Source of the DNA: Streptomyces sp. MBT53
GTDB taxonomy: Bacteria > Actinomycetota > Actinomycetes > Streptomycetales > Streptomycetaceae
Length of the DNA: 64,000 nt
Direction: 5' to 3'
Assembly: GCF_016654115.1 (NCBI RefSeq)
Contig: NZ_JAEQAZ010000011.1
Span: forward strand, 26,299 to 90,298
Shown: positions 1 through 8,312 of the stretch, one piece after another
Layout: each line of letters starts with the position of its first letter
Numbering within the stretch: position 1 is the stretch's first letter
Notes under the pieces: generated by a model
Seen by the model: the letters and a program-made list of their open reading frames with translations, nothing else
Databases searched by the model: none
What the model was told of the DNA's origin: nothing
Program-made: the position numbers and the translations under genes

Positions 1-83
1 CTCAGATCAAGGTCAATAGGGGTTAGGTGTGATTCCGCCACTTGTTCCGGACATGTGCTCTCGCATAGTTTCCGGGCCTGTCG

Positions 84-272
84 AGCGGAACGCCGAATCC
101 TGCCGCCGCCCGGCATCCCAGTCACGAACTTCTCGCACGGCAGGAGCGGGGGAACCAGGTAAGTCGCCGGACCGGTCAGCACGACCGGGACGGCTTGGGG
201 TTAAGTCACGTCCGTGAGGGCGTGGCCGGGCACCTCCCAGCCCGAACCCGACAGCTCACCTCGCAGGCGACG
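84..272 (+). ncRNA. c-di-AMP (ydaO/yuaA-type) riboswitch
   Basis: The leader before the transglycosylase gene carries the conserved blocks of the actinobacterial ydaO-type riboswitch. These include a CGCCGAATCCTGCCG block near 91, GGGGGAACCAGGT near 148-160, and a GAACCCGACAGCTCACCTCG block at 244-263 followed by CAGGC. This RNA family binds cyclic di-AMP and in streptomycetes sits in front of resuscitation-factor and other cell-wall hydrolase genes, turning them off when c-di-AMP is high. The motif ends only a few bases before the ribosome binding site. The boundaries given are approximate. Confidence 0.88.
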
Positions 273-287
273 GAGAGGAACCTCGTC

Positions 288-755
288 ATGCCTGCATCCG
301 CTCAGTCCCGCCGCGCCCGCCTTGTCCGCCGTGTCGTTGTCGCCGGTACCGGTGTCGCGATCCTCGCCCTGCCCGTCGTGGGGGCGACCACCGCGTCGGC
401 CGCGACGACCTCGTCGACCACGGTCGCCGGGTACCCCAACACCCTTGACGGGTGGATCCGTGAGTCCCTCGCGATCATGGCGCAGAAGGGGATTCCGGGG
501 ACGTACAACGGGATCTACCGCAACGTGATCCGTGAGTCGTCCGGCAACCCGTACGCGATCAACAACTGGGACTCCAACGCGGCGGCCGGTACGCCGTCCA
601 AGGGGCTGCTCCAGGTGATCGACCCGACGTTCAACGCGTATCACGTTGCCGGGACTTCGTTCGACCCGTACGACCCGGTTGCGAACATCACGGCTGCTTG
701 CAACTACGCGGCGGCGGTTTATGGGTCGATCGACAACGTGTACGGCGCTTACTAG
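288..755 (+). CDS. secreted transglycosylase SLT-domain protein
   Basis: A 155-residue exported lytic-transglycosylase-like protein, expected to cleave peptidoglycan glycan strands outside the cell. Residues 1-39 form a signal peptide with an arginine-rich start, a hydrophobic core and an ATTASAA-type cleavage region. The mature part has the SLT signature RESSGNPYAINNWD, in which the Glu is the likely catalytic acid, followed by GLLQVI and PTFNAY. It is short for the class, being only the catalytic domain. The start at 288 was chosen because GGAGAGGAA lies just upstream; an open frame continues further upstream but runs through the riboswitch. Control by the preceding c-di-AMP riboswitch fits a role in wall remodelling during growth or germination. 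Confidence 0.88.
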   Translation: MPASAQSRRARLVRRVVVAGTGVAILALPVVGATTASAATTSSTTVAGYPNTLDGWIRESLAIMAQKGIPGTYNGIYRNVIRESSGNPYAINNWDSNAAAGTPSKGLLQVIDPTFNAYHVAGTSFDPYDPVANITAACNYAAAVYGSIDNVYGAY

Positions 756-803
756 AAACTGTGGGATCAGCCACGACGGGTTGTGCTTTGAGTGGCACCG
801 CCG

Positions 804-862
804 TCGTGGCTGGTCGCGCCCGCGCGGCGGAGCCGCAAATTGACACAGCCCCGCGCCCCTAA
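804..862. repeat. dispersed intergenic repeat, copy 1
   Basis: About 59 bases between two converging genes recur almost unchanged at 54175-54232. Both copies share TGGCTG, GCGGCGGAGCCGCAAAT and CACAGCCCCGCGCCCCTA. The central GCGGC-GGA-GCCGC can form a short hairpin. Both copies lie just downstream of a plus-strand gene and upstream of the stop of a minus-strand gene, so they may serve as bidirectional terminators or be a REP-like element. I recall similar sequence at many Streptomyces gene ends, but that is from memory. Confidence 0.75.
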
Positions 863-867
863 AGGCC

Positions 868-1674
868 TTAGCTGAGCAGCCTTTCCAGTACCACCGCAAT
901 TCCGTCGTCCTCGTTCGACTTCGTCACCTCGTCCGCCACCGCCTTGAGTTCGGGGTGGGCGTTGGCCATCGCCACTCCGTGGGCCGCCCAGTCGAACATC
1001 GGGATGTCGTTCGGCATGTCGCCGAAGGCGATGGTGTCGGACGGGGTCAGGCCCAAGTGGTGGGCCGCCAGGGCCAGGCCCGTCGCCTTGGTGATGCCGA
1101 GTGGCTGGAGTTCGACGGTGCCGGGGCCCGACATGGTGACCGAGGCCAGGGAACCGACCACCGAGCGCGCCGTGGACGCCAACTCGTCGTCCTCCAGGGC
1201 CGGGTGACGGAGCAACACCTTGCTGATCGGTTCGCACCACAGGTCGTCGCGCTTCCCCACCCGCACCGCGGGGAGCGTGGGGTGCGGCATCAAGTAGCCG
1301 GGCTCGATGAGGGTGAGGCCGTCCACTCCGTCCTGGTCGACCGCCGCGTACACCTGGCCCACCTCCGCCTCGATCTTGCCGAGCGCGGTCTCCGCCAGCT
1401 CACGGTCCAGGGTGACCGACCAGAGCAGACGGTCCGCGCCGGCGTCGTACAACTGCGCGCCCTGTCCGCACACCGCGAGCCCCCTGCTGCCGAGATCTTC
1501 GAGGAGCGGGCGCACTCTCGGGGCGGGCCTGCCGGTGACGACCAGGTGCCGGGCGCCGGCCGCCGCCGCCCTCGCGAGTGCGATGCGGGACCGGTCGGAG
1601 AGCGTGTCGTCGCCGCGCAGCAGCGTCCCGTCCAGGTCGGTGGCGATCAGTGCATATGCGAGGGGTGCGGCCAT
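868..1674 (-). CDS. Cof-type HAD-superfamily hydrolase
   Basis: A 268-residue cytoplasmic haloacid-dehalogenase-superfamily phosphatase. The N-terminal motif DLDGT at residues 13-17 supplies the nucleophilic and acid/base aspartates, and the late FGDMPNDIPMF segment is the Mg-binding motif of the Cof (class IIB cap) subfamily. The length is normal for this group, whose members dephosphorylate sugar phosphates, flavin mononucleotide or pyridoxal phosphate; the substrate here cannot be read from sequence. The gene stands alone, converging on the transglycosylase gene and lying about 100 bp downstream of the lacI-type gene. It could follow that operon by read-through, but no internal promoter or terminator was recognised. 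Confidence 0.87.
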   Translation of the reverse strand: MAAPLAYALIATDLDGTLLRGDDTLSDRSRIALARAAAAGARHLVVTGRPAPRVRPLLEDLGSRGLAVCGQGAQLYDAGADRLLWSVTLDRELAETALGKIEAEVGQVYAAVDQDGVDGLTLIEPGYLMPHPTLPAVRVGKRDDLWCEPISKVLLRHPALEDDELASTARSVVGSLASVTMSGPGTVELQPLGITKATGLALAAHHLGLTPSDTIAFGDMPNDIPMFDWAAHGVAMANAHPELKAVADEVTKSNEDDGIAVVLERLLS

Positions 1675-1780
1675 GATCAGAGAATACGGATGGAACGCCC
1701 CACCGACTCGACACGAACCGGACGGCTGCTGCCTTCACATCCGTTGACCCGAGTTCCGGTTGGTTTGACAGTCACGGCGG

Positions 1781-2809
1781 TTATGCCGACTCCCGGATCA
1801 CCAGTTCGGTGGGCAGGATCACGCCCGCCGTGTCCTCGCCGGCGATCTGCGCCAGGAGCATGCGGACCATCTCGGCGCTGATGCGGTCGTAGGGCTGGCG
1901 CATGGTCGTGAGGGCGGGGGTGATCGCCGTGGCCGCCGCCGAGTCGTCGAAGCCTCCGACAGCGATGTCATCCGGGACCGAACGGCCGGATTGCTGAAGG
2001 GTGTTGACCACTCCCAGGGCCATGAGGTCGGAGGCCACGAACACCGCGTCTATGTCGGGGGCCTGCGTCAGGAGTCTGCGGGCCGCTTCCTCGCCTCCCG
2101 TGCGGCGGTAGTCGCCCTCGACCACGAGGGTCGGGTCATGCGGCAGCCCCGCTTCGGTGAGGACATCGCGGTAGCCGGCCAGGCGGTCGGGGCCGCCGGG
2201 GGCGTCGAGCGGGCCGGTGACCATTGCGATGCGGCGTCTGCCGCGGGAGATGAGGTGGCGGACCATTTCCTGGGCGCCGTCGCGGTCGGCCGCGGCCACG
2301 TAGCTGTACTTGGAGGCGGGGCCGAGCGGTTTGCCGCAGGCCACCAACGGGATACCCGCGTCGCGGAGTTCGGCCGCCACCGGGTCGCCGCTGTGGTTGG
2401 AGACGAGGAGGACGCCGTCCACGTGGCCCGAGGTGATGTAGCGGGTGAGGCGGCGGCGGTCGTCCTTCGAGGAGGCCAGCATCAGGAGCAGCGGGATGTC
2501 GTGGCGGGCCAGATGTTCGGTGCAACCCCGCAGCAGGACATTGAAGTTGGGGTCCTCGAAGAACTTCTCCTGCGGCTCGGTGAGGAGGAACGCCACCGAG
2601 TCCGACCGTCCGGTGCTCAGGGAGCGGGCGTGCCGGTTGACGACGTAGCCCGTCTTCCTGATCGCCGTCTCCACGGCGGTGCGGGCGGCCGGTGAGACGT
2701 AGTGGCCGCCGTTGAGGAAACGGGAGACGGTGCCCCGGGAGACCCCTGCCTCCCGGGCCACGTCGTGGATGGTGGGCGGTTTACGGCGTCCGTTCGGACT
2801 GGTGGTCAT
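1781..2809 (-). CDS. LacI-family transcriptional regulator of galactan locus
   Basis: A 342-residue sugar-responsive repressor. The N-terminal helix-turn-helix (IHDVAREAGVSRGTVSRFLN, about residues 14-33) is followed by the hinge and a periplasmic-binding-protein-like effector domain (residues about 60-340). It lies 50 bp downstream of the second permease gene, on the same strand, so it probably belongs to the importer operon and controls it together with the divergent GH42/GH53 genes. The predicted effector is galactose, galactobiose or another galactan breakdown product; that is inference from neighbours. A candidate operator overlaps the predicted transcription start of the importer operon at 6088-6105. 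Confidence 0.92.
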   Translation of the reverse strand: MTTSPNGRRKPPTIHDVAREAGVSRGTVSRFLNGGHYVSPAARTAVETAIRKTGYVVNRHARSLSTGRSDSVAFLLTEPQEKFFEDPNFNVLLRGCTEHLARHDIPLLLMLASSKDDRRRLTRYITSGHVDGVLLVSNHSGDPVAAELRDAGIPLVACGKPLGPASKYSYVAAADRDGAQEMVRHLISRGRRRIAMVTGPLDAPGGPDRLAGYRDVLTEAGLPHDPTLVVEGDYRRTGGEEAARRLLTQAPDIDAVFVASDLMALGVVNTLQQSGRSVPDDIAVGGFDDSAAATAITPALTTMRQPYDRISAEMVRMLLAQIAGEDTAGVILPTELVIRESA

Positions 2810-2859
2810 GGTCCTCGTTCTGCCGGTTCAGTGGGGGGAGTTGGCGCTCGGTACCTGTC

Positions 2860-3738
2860 TCACGCCTTGACCGAGCCGCTCAGCAGGTCCAGGGACCAGA
2901 ACCGCTGGATCACCAGGAACAGCGCGATCAGCGGCAGGATCGCGAGGAAGCAGCCCATGATGACCAGGGTGTAGAGGGCGGGTTGGGAGGCGCCCTGGTT
3001 GAGCAGGGTGTAAAGGCCCAGTGTGAGCGGGAACTTGTTGTCGTCCGCGAGCATCACGTACGGCAGCAGGAAGTTGTTCCAGATGCCGACGAACTGGAAC
3101 AGGAACACCGTGATGAGCCCCGGCATCATCATGGGCACCGCGATCCGCGAGAAGATCCGCCACTCGCTCGCGCCGTCCATGCGGGCCGCTTCGAGGAGTT
3201 CGTTCGGTACCGAGGCCGCCGCGTAGATGCGGACGAGGTAGACGCCGTAGGGGGAGAGGATCGACGGGAGGAGCATCGACCAGTACGAGTCGGCCAGGCC
3301 CAGCTTCGACAGGAGCAGGTACTGCGGGACCGTGAGGACGATGCTCGGGACGAGGACGCCCGCCAGCATCAGCTTGAAGACGAACTCCCGTCCCCTGAAG
3401 GCGAATCGGCCCAGCGCGTAGCCGCCGGCGGCCGAGACCGCGGCGGAGAGCAGGGCGCCGCCGCCCGCGTAGACAAGGGAGTTGACCATCCACTCCCAGT
3501 AGATGCCGTCCCGGTAGGAGCTCAACTCCTTGAGGTTGTCGAGGAATCCGGTGCCGGGGGCGAAGGTGAAGGTGGAGAAGAGTTCGCCCTGGCCCTTGCT
3601 GGCCGCGATGACCACCCAGGCCACGGGGATCAGGCAGTACAGCGAGCCGAGGATCAGCACCAGGGTGGGCACCCAGGCGGTGCGCTTCGCCTTGCCGAGG
3701 CCCTGGTCGGCGTCGGCGGTGAGGGTGAGGGGGGTCAT
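2860..3738 (-). CDS. carbohydrate ABC transporter permease (MalG/GanQ-like)
   Basis: A 292-residue inner-membrane permease of the binding-protein-dependent sugar importer class. It has six predicted membrane segments and the cytoplasmic EAA loop (EAARMDGASEWRIFSRIAVP, about residue 185) that docks on the ATPase. The start at 3738 overlaps the stop of the upstream permease by 4 bp (ATGA), indicating translational coupling. No ATPase gene is present in the locus; streptomycetes commonly use a shared MsiK-type ATPase encoded elsewhere. The gene order binding protein, two permeases, GH42 and GH53 resembles the ganSPQAB system of Bacillus subtilis, so galactooligosaccharides are the likely cargo. 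Confidence 0.93.
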   Translation of the reverse strand: MTPLTLTADADQGLGKAKRTAWVPTLVLILGSLYCLIPVAWVVIAASKGQGELFSTFTFAPGTGFLDNLKELSSYRDGIYWEWMVNSLVYAGGGALLSAAVSAAGGYALGRFAFRGREFVFKLMLAGVLVPSIVLTVPQYLLLSKLGLADSYWSMLLPSILSPYGVYLVRIYAAASVPNELLEAARMDGASEWRIFSRIAVPMMMPGLITVFLFQFVGIWNNFLLPYVMLADDNKFPLTLGLYTLLNQGASQPALYTLVIMGCFLAILPLIALFLVIQRFWSLDLLSGSVKA

Positions 3739-4724
3739 GCCCGGTCCTCCCGGGTGTAGCGGTCGGAGACGCGCAGCAGGGTGAAGGAGAGCGCGAAGGT
3801 GGCCAGGGCCAGCACCACCGCGGTGGCGGAGGCGCCGTAGATGTCCGACCTGAGGAAGGCGGCGTCGTAGATGGCCATCAGCGGACTCCAGGAACCGGAG
3901 ATGCCGTTGGTCAGCGGCTTGAGGGCCATGGGCTCGGTGAAGACCTGGAGGGTGGCGATGACCGAGAAGAAGAACGTGAGCACGAGGGAGGGCAGCACGA
4001 TCGGGATCTTGATCCGCAGCGCGATCTTCAGGTCGGAGGCGCCGTCGATGCGGGCGGCCTCGTAGATCTCCTGCGGGATCGAGCGCAGGGCCGTGTAGAT
4101 GACGATCATGTTGAAGCCCGTGCCGCCCCACACCGCGATGTTCGCGAAGGACAGATACAGGTTGCCGCCGTCGAACAGGTCCGGCTGCGGGAGGTGGAAC
4201 TCGCGCAGCAGGTAGTAGAAGGGGCTGACCGTCGGGAGGTAGAGGAAGCCCCACATGAGGGCGGCGATGATGCCGGGGACGGCGTACGGCAGGAAGATCG
4301 CGAGCCGGGCGAACTTGGCGCTGCGCGCCTGCGGGGTGTCCAGCATCAGCGCGAAGACCAGGGCCAGACCGAGCATCGTGGGGATGACGATCAGGCCGTA
4401 GCCGAAGGCGCGCAGGACGCTGTGGCCGAACTCGGAGTCGTTCAGGACGTCGGTGTAGTTGCCGATGCCGTTCCACACCTGCTGACGGGCGCCCTTGCCG
4501 AGGCCGAGGCCCTTGACCTGGACCTTGTGGAGACTGAGCCACACCGCGTACCCGATCGGTACGACGGTGAAGGCGGCGAACAGGAGCACGGCCGGTACCA
4601 GGAACCAGTACGGCGCGCTGCGGCCACGGCGGCGGATGCGGCGGGGGCGGACGGTGGTGGCGGTGCCGTCCGCCAAGGGCCCGGCCGACGCGCGGTCGGA
4701 GCCCTTGAGCGGAGTGGCGGTCAT
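3735..4724 (-). CDS. carbohydrate ABC transporter permease (MalF/GanP-like)
   Basis: A 329-residue inner-membrane permease, partner of the following MalG-like protein in a sugar importer. An N-terminal arginine-rich cytoplasmic tail (residues about 20-40) precedes six predicted membrane helices. The EAA loop reads EAARIDGASDLKIALRIKIP near residue 223. The start at 4724 was chosen over a far longer upstream open frame because it begins exactly at the 4-bp overlap with the binding-protein gene stop and matches the family length. Both junctions in this operon are ATGA overlaps, so the three transporter proteins are probably made in step. Confidence 0.93.
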   Translation of the reverse strand: MTATPLKGSDRASAGPLADGTATTVRPRRIRRRGRSAPYWFLVPAVLLFAAFTVVPIGYAVWLSLHKVQVKGLGLGKGARQQVWNGIGNYTDVLNDSEFGHSVLRAFGYGLIVIPTMLGLALVFALMLDTPQARSAKFARLAIFLPYAVPGIIAALMWGFLYLPTVSPFYYLLREFHLPQPDLFDGGNLYLSFANIAVWGGTGFNMIVIYTALRSIPQEIYEAARIDGASDLKIALRIKIPIVLPSLVLTFFFSVIATLQVFTEPMALKPLTNGISGSWSPLMAIYDAAFLRSDIYGASATAVVLALATFALSFTLLRVSDRYTREDRA

Positions 4725-6055
4725 GCCTCGGTCACCTTGAAGCCCTGCTTCTTCATGTCGGTGAAGGTCGCCGACTGCATGGTGGCGAGCGCGGTGTCGA
4801 ACTGCGCGGCCTTCTTCGCCTTGGTGGCCTTGCCGAACGCGTCGCTGAAGGTGTCGTAGGCGACCTGGACGTTCGGGCCCCAGGCGGAGGCGGCCGTGGT
4901 GGCGGCGATCTTCGCGGCGGTGTCGTAGAAGTCGGTCTGGTTCGGGAAGAACGCGGGGGTGGTGAGGATCGAGCCGGACTGGCCCTTGGTGGCCGCCGGG
5001 TAGATGCCGGCCTCCTTGACCAGGGCGGCCAGCGCCTCCGGGTCGGTGTTCAGCCAGTTCGCGAACTTGACCGCGGCCTCGGCGTGCTTGGAGTCGGTGG
5101 AGACGCCGGTGGAGGAACCGCCCCAGCTGCCGGTGACGCTCTCGCCCGCGCTCCACTGCGGCAGCGGCGCCATCCGCCACTTGCCCTTGGTGTCGGGGGC
5201 CGAGCTGACCAGCACACCGGGCGCCCACACGGCGGACACCCAGGCGATGTTGGTGCCCTTGTTCAGCGCGTTGTTCCAGGCCGGCGTGTACATCGGCTGG
5301 TTCTCGATCACACCCTCCTGGACCAGACCGCCCCAGAAGTCCGCGACCTTCTTGGTGGCCGCGTCGTCGATGCCCACGGTCCACTTGCCGCCGTCGCCCA
5401 CGGTCCACCACTTGGCACCGGCCTGCTGCGCCAACCCGGCGAACAGACCGGGGTCGTTGGAGGAGAACGTGGTCAAGTAGGCGTTCGGCAGGGCCTTCTT
5501 GGCGGCGCGGGCGGTCTTGGCGAAGTCGTCCCAGGTGGTGGGGACGGTCAGGTTGTGCTGCTTGAACAGATCCTCGCGGTAGAAGAACATCAGCGGCCCG
5601 GAGTCCTGCGGTATCGCGTACACGGCGTCGGTGCCGAGCGTGACCATGCCCCAAAGGCCCTCGGCGAACTCGGACTTGACGGACTTCGCGTACTTCGAGA
5701 TGTCCGCGAGGACGTCGTTGGAAACCAGCGTCGGCAGCGACTGGTACTCGACCTGGATCAGGTCGGGGGCGTTGCCCGCCTTCTTCGCGGTGATCAGCTT
5801 GGAGACGATGTCCTTGCCGGCGGCCTGCTTGGAGACGGTGACCGTGATGTCCGGGTTCTTCTTGTTCCAGATCGCGGCGACCTTCTCCATGTTCGGCGCC
5901 CAGGTCCAGTAGGTCAGCTTGACGGGCCCGCTGCTCTTGCCGGAGCCGGAGTCGTCGTCGGAACCGCCGCAGGCGGCGAGGGTGCCGGTGAGGCCGACAG
6001 CTGCTGCCCCGGCAAGGATGCTGCGCCTGCTGAACTGGTGGCGGTGGATCGACAT
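4721..6055 (-). CDS. extracellular sugar-binding lipoprotein (GanS/CycB-like)
   Basis: A type 1 solute-binding protein of about 444 residues for a carbohydrate ABC importer, held on the outer face of the membrane. The N-terminus carries a twin-arginine motif (FSRRSIL) and a lipobox (LAACGG), so it is a Tat-exported lipoprotein. An ATG at 6061 is also in frame, but the GGGGAG Shine-Dalgarno sequence abuts it directly, whereas it sits about 6 bases before the ATG at 6055; I therefore prefer 6055. It is the first gene of the importer operon, downstream of a recognisable promoter. The partner enzymes suggest beta-1,4-galactobiose or longer galactan fragments as ligand. Confidence 0.9.
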   Translation of the reverse strand: MSIHRHQFSRRSILAGAAAVGLTGTLAACGGSDDDSGSGKSSGPVKLTYWTWAPNMEKVAAIWNKKNPDITVTVSKQAAGKDIVSKLITAKKAGNAPDLIQVEYQSLPTLVSNDVLADISKYAKSVKSEFAEGLWGMVTLGTDAVYAIPQDSGPLMFFYREDLFKQHNLTVPTTWDDFAKTARAAKKALPNAYLTTFSSNDPGLFAGLAQQAGAKWWTVGDGGKWTVGIDDAATKKVADFWGGLVQEGVIENQPMYTPAWNNALNKGTNIAWVSAVWAPGVLVSSAPDTKGKWRMAPLPQWSAGESVTGSWGGSSTGVSTDSKHAEAAVKFANWLNTDPEALAALVKEAGIYPAATKGQSGSILTTPAFFPNQTDFYDTAAKIAATTAASAWGPNVQVAYDTFSDAFGKATKAKKAAQFDTALATMQSATFTDMKKQGFKVTEA

Positions 6056-6087
6056 CTTCATCTCCCCTGACTGAGTGCGAGCCTGTC

Positions 6088-6105
6088 CACGGCTCTGTGA
6101 CCGTG
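6088..6105. promoter_or_regulatory. candidate LacI-family operator
   Basis: An inverted repeat CACGG-N8-CCGTG lies immediately downstream of the predicted -10 of the importer promoter, where a bound repressor would block transcription. It is a fair palindrome but lacks the central CG typical of many LacI operators. Assignment to the regulator at 1781-2809 is inference. Confidence 0.4.
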
Positions 6106-6108
6106 CAC

Positions 6109-6137
6109 AGTAGAGAATTGTTTCGGACCCTTGTCAA
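6109..6137 (-). promoter_or_regulatory. sigma-70-type promoter of the galactan importer operon
   Basis: On the minus strand a perfect TTGACA -35 hexamer (6137-6132) is followed after exactly 17 bases by TCTACT (6114-6109), matching four of six -10 positions. Transcription would start near 6102 and give a leader of about 45 bases to the binding-protein gene. Confidence 0.6.
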
Positions 6138-6238
6138 TGGGTGTCGCCTGGGGTTACCTACTTGTTGCTGATGGGTTGGAGCCGCGACCATCCATGTGCA
6201 CGATCACAGAAACAGCCATCTACTTCGGGAGTGAACCT

Positions 6239-8245
6239 ATGCCGTCCCCCGTCCCCCACGACCGTCTGCCGCTCGCCTTCGGAGGTGACTACAACCCCGA
6301 GCAGTGGCCGCGGGAGGTCTGGGAGGAGGACGTACGGCTGATGCGGGAGGCCGGTGTCACGGCGGTCTCGCTCGGCGTCTTCTCCTGGGCCCGTCTCGAG
6401 CCGCGGCCGGGCGAGTACGACTGGGAGTGGCTGGACACGGTGATCGGCCTGCTGCACGGGGCGGGCATCGCGGTGAACCTCGGCACGCCCACGGTCGTAC
6501 CGCCGGCGTGGTTCTACCGCGCGCACCCCGACGCGCTGCCGGTGACACGGGAGGGCGTGCGCCTCGCCTTCGGCTCGCGGGGCGCGATCTGCCACTCGAA
6601 CCCGGCGTATCGGTCGGCGGCGGCCACGATCACGACGGCGCTGGCCGAGCGCTACGGCAGCCACCCGGCCGTCGTCCTGTGGCACGTCCACAACGAGTAC
6701 GGCGCCCCGGTCCTCGCCTGCTACTGCGATGTCTGCGCGGCGGCCTTCCGGGTCTGGCTGCGTGCGCGCCACGACACCCTCGACGCCCTCAACCACGCCT
6801 GGGGAACGGCATTTTGGGGCCAGCAGTACGGCGACTGGGAGGAGATCACCCCGCCGCGCGCGACCCCGTCCGTATGCAATCCCACCCAGCAACTCGACTA
6901 CCACCGCTTCGCCGACGCGCAGGCCCGCGCCAACTTCGTCGCCGAGCGGGACATCCTGCACCGCCTCTCTCCCGGCATCCCGGTCACCACCAACTTCATG
7001 GTCGCGCCGAGCCAGGGCCAGACCGTCGACTACTGGGCCTGGGCCAAGGAGGTCGACCTCGTCACCAACGACCACTACCTGATGACCGACGGCCGCCGCA
7101 CCCACGTGAACCTGGCGCTGGCAGCCGACTTGACCCGCTCGGTGGCGGGCGGGGGCCCGTGGCTGCTGCTGGAACACGCGACGTCCGGGGTCAACTGGCA
7201 GCCGTACAACCCCGCGAAGCGCCCCGGCGAGATGGCGCGGAACTCACTCGGGCATGTGGCACGCGGTTCCGAGGGCGCGATGTTCTTCCAGTGGCGGCAG
7301 TCGCAGTCGGGCGCGGAGAAGTTCCATACGGCGATGCTGGCGAACTCCGGTACGGACAACCGGGGTTGGCGCGAGGTGACGGAACTCGGGCGCCGGGTGG
7401 GGGACTTGAGCCGGGCCGGGCTGCGGGGCACCCGGACACGCGGTGACGTGGCGATGGTGTGGTCGTGGCACTCGTGGTGGGCGCAGAGCCTGGAGTGGCG
7501 GCCGAGCCAGGACCTGGACGCGCGGGAACGCCTGGACTCCTTCTACGAGGCGCTCTACGACCGGCACTTGACGGTGGACTTCCTGCCGCCGACGGGGCTG
7601 GCGGACCTGGACCCGGCACGATATCCGCTGCTGGTGGTACCGCAGTTGTACTCCGCTCCGGCGGGGATCGGCGCCGACCTGGAACGGTACGTGTCGCGGG
7701 GCGGCACGCTGCTGGTCTCCTTCTTCTCCGGGATCGTCGACGAGAACGACACGCTGCATCCGGGCGCGTATCCGGGCGCGCTGCGGGACGTACTCGGCCT
7801 GACCGTCGAGGAGTTCGACCCGCTGCTGCCGGGCGAGACGGTGTCTGTGCGGGGTGCGGACGGGTCGTCGTACACGGCGGACCTCTGGTCGGAGGTCGTG
7901 ATCCCGGGTGCGGGATGCGAGACGGTCGCGGTGTTCGCGGACGGTCGTACGGCGGGCGGGGCGGCGCTGACGCGGCACGCGGTGGGGTCGGGTTCGGCGT
8001 GGTACCTGGCGACCCGTCTGACCGGCGCCGACCTGGCCGCCGTGGTGGACCTGGCCCTCGCGGACGCGGGCATCACGCCGGTCGATCTGCCGCGCGACGT
8101 CGAACTCGTCGTACGGGAGGGCGAGTCGGAGACGTTCCGCTTCGCGGTGAACCACACCGGGAGCGAGGTGAAGGTGGTGTTGCCGGACGGGACCCGGGCG
8201 GCGGTACCGGCGGGCGGGGTGGAGGTCTTCCGCACCCCACGCTGA
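6239..8245 (+). CDS. GH42 beta-galactosidase
   Basis: A 668-residue cytoplasmic glycoside hydrolase family 42 enzyme, removing terminal beta-galactose from imported galactooligosaccharides. The TIM-barrel start (FGGDYNPEQWP, SLGVFSWARLEP) is typical. The acid/base Glu lies in HVHNEYG near residue 153, and the nucleophile is probably the Glu of LLEHATSGVNW near residue 311. A zinc-site cluster CYCDVC follows the first Glu. The trimerisation and C-terminal beta domains are present, and full length matches the family. The start at 6239 has GGGAG seven bases upstream; the longer open frame has none. No signal peptide is seen, so it acts inside after uptake. It is divergent from the importer operon. 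Confidence 0.93.
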   Translation: MPSPVPHDRLPLAFGGDYNPEQWPREVWEEDVRLMREAGVTAVSLGVFSWARLEPRPGEYDWEWLDTVIGLLHGAGIAVNLGTPTVVPPAWFYRAHPDALPVTREGVRLAFGSRGAICHSNPAYRSAAATITTALAERYGSHPAVVLWHVHNEYGAPVLACYCDVCAAAFRVWLRARHDTLDALNHAWGTAFWGQQYGDWEEITPPRATPSVCNPTQQLDYHRFADAQARANFVAERDILHRLSPGIPVTTNFMVAPSQGQTVDYWAWAKEVDLVTNDHYLMTDGRRTHVNLALAADLTRSVAGGGPWLLLEHATSGVNWQPYNPAKRPGEMARNSLGHVARGSEGAMFFQWRQSQSGAEKFHTAMLANSGTDNRGWREVTELGRRVGDLSRAGLRGTRTRGDVAMVWSWHSWWAQSLEWRPSQDLDARERLDSFYEALYDRHLTVDFLPPTGLADLDPARYPLLVVPQLYSAPAGIGADLERYVSRGGTLLVSFFSGIVDENDTLHPGAYPGALRDVLGLTVEEFDPLLPGETVSVRGADGSSYTADLWSEVVIPGAGCETVAVFADGRTAGGAALTRHAVGSGSAWYLATRLTGADLAAVVDLALADAGITPVDLPRDVELVVREGESETFRFAVNHTGSEVKVVLPDGTRAAVPAGGVEVFRTPR

Positions 8246-8312
8246 CCCCGGCTCGACTCAACTCACTTGTCTCTTTGGTTACTTGGGTTACTTGGTGAAA
8301 GGAAGTCCTGTG

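Noticed and set aside
6140..6226. A promoter for the beta-galactosidase gene
   Set aside because: Only weak hexamer pairs such as TTGGAG-17-CACGAT could be found; not enough to annotate.
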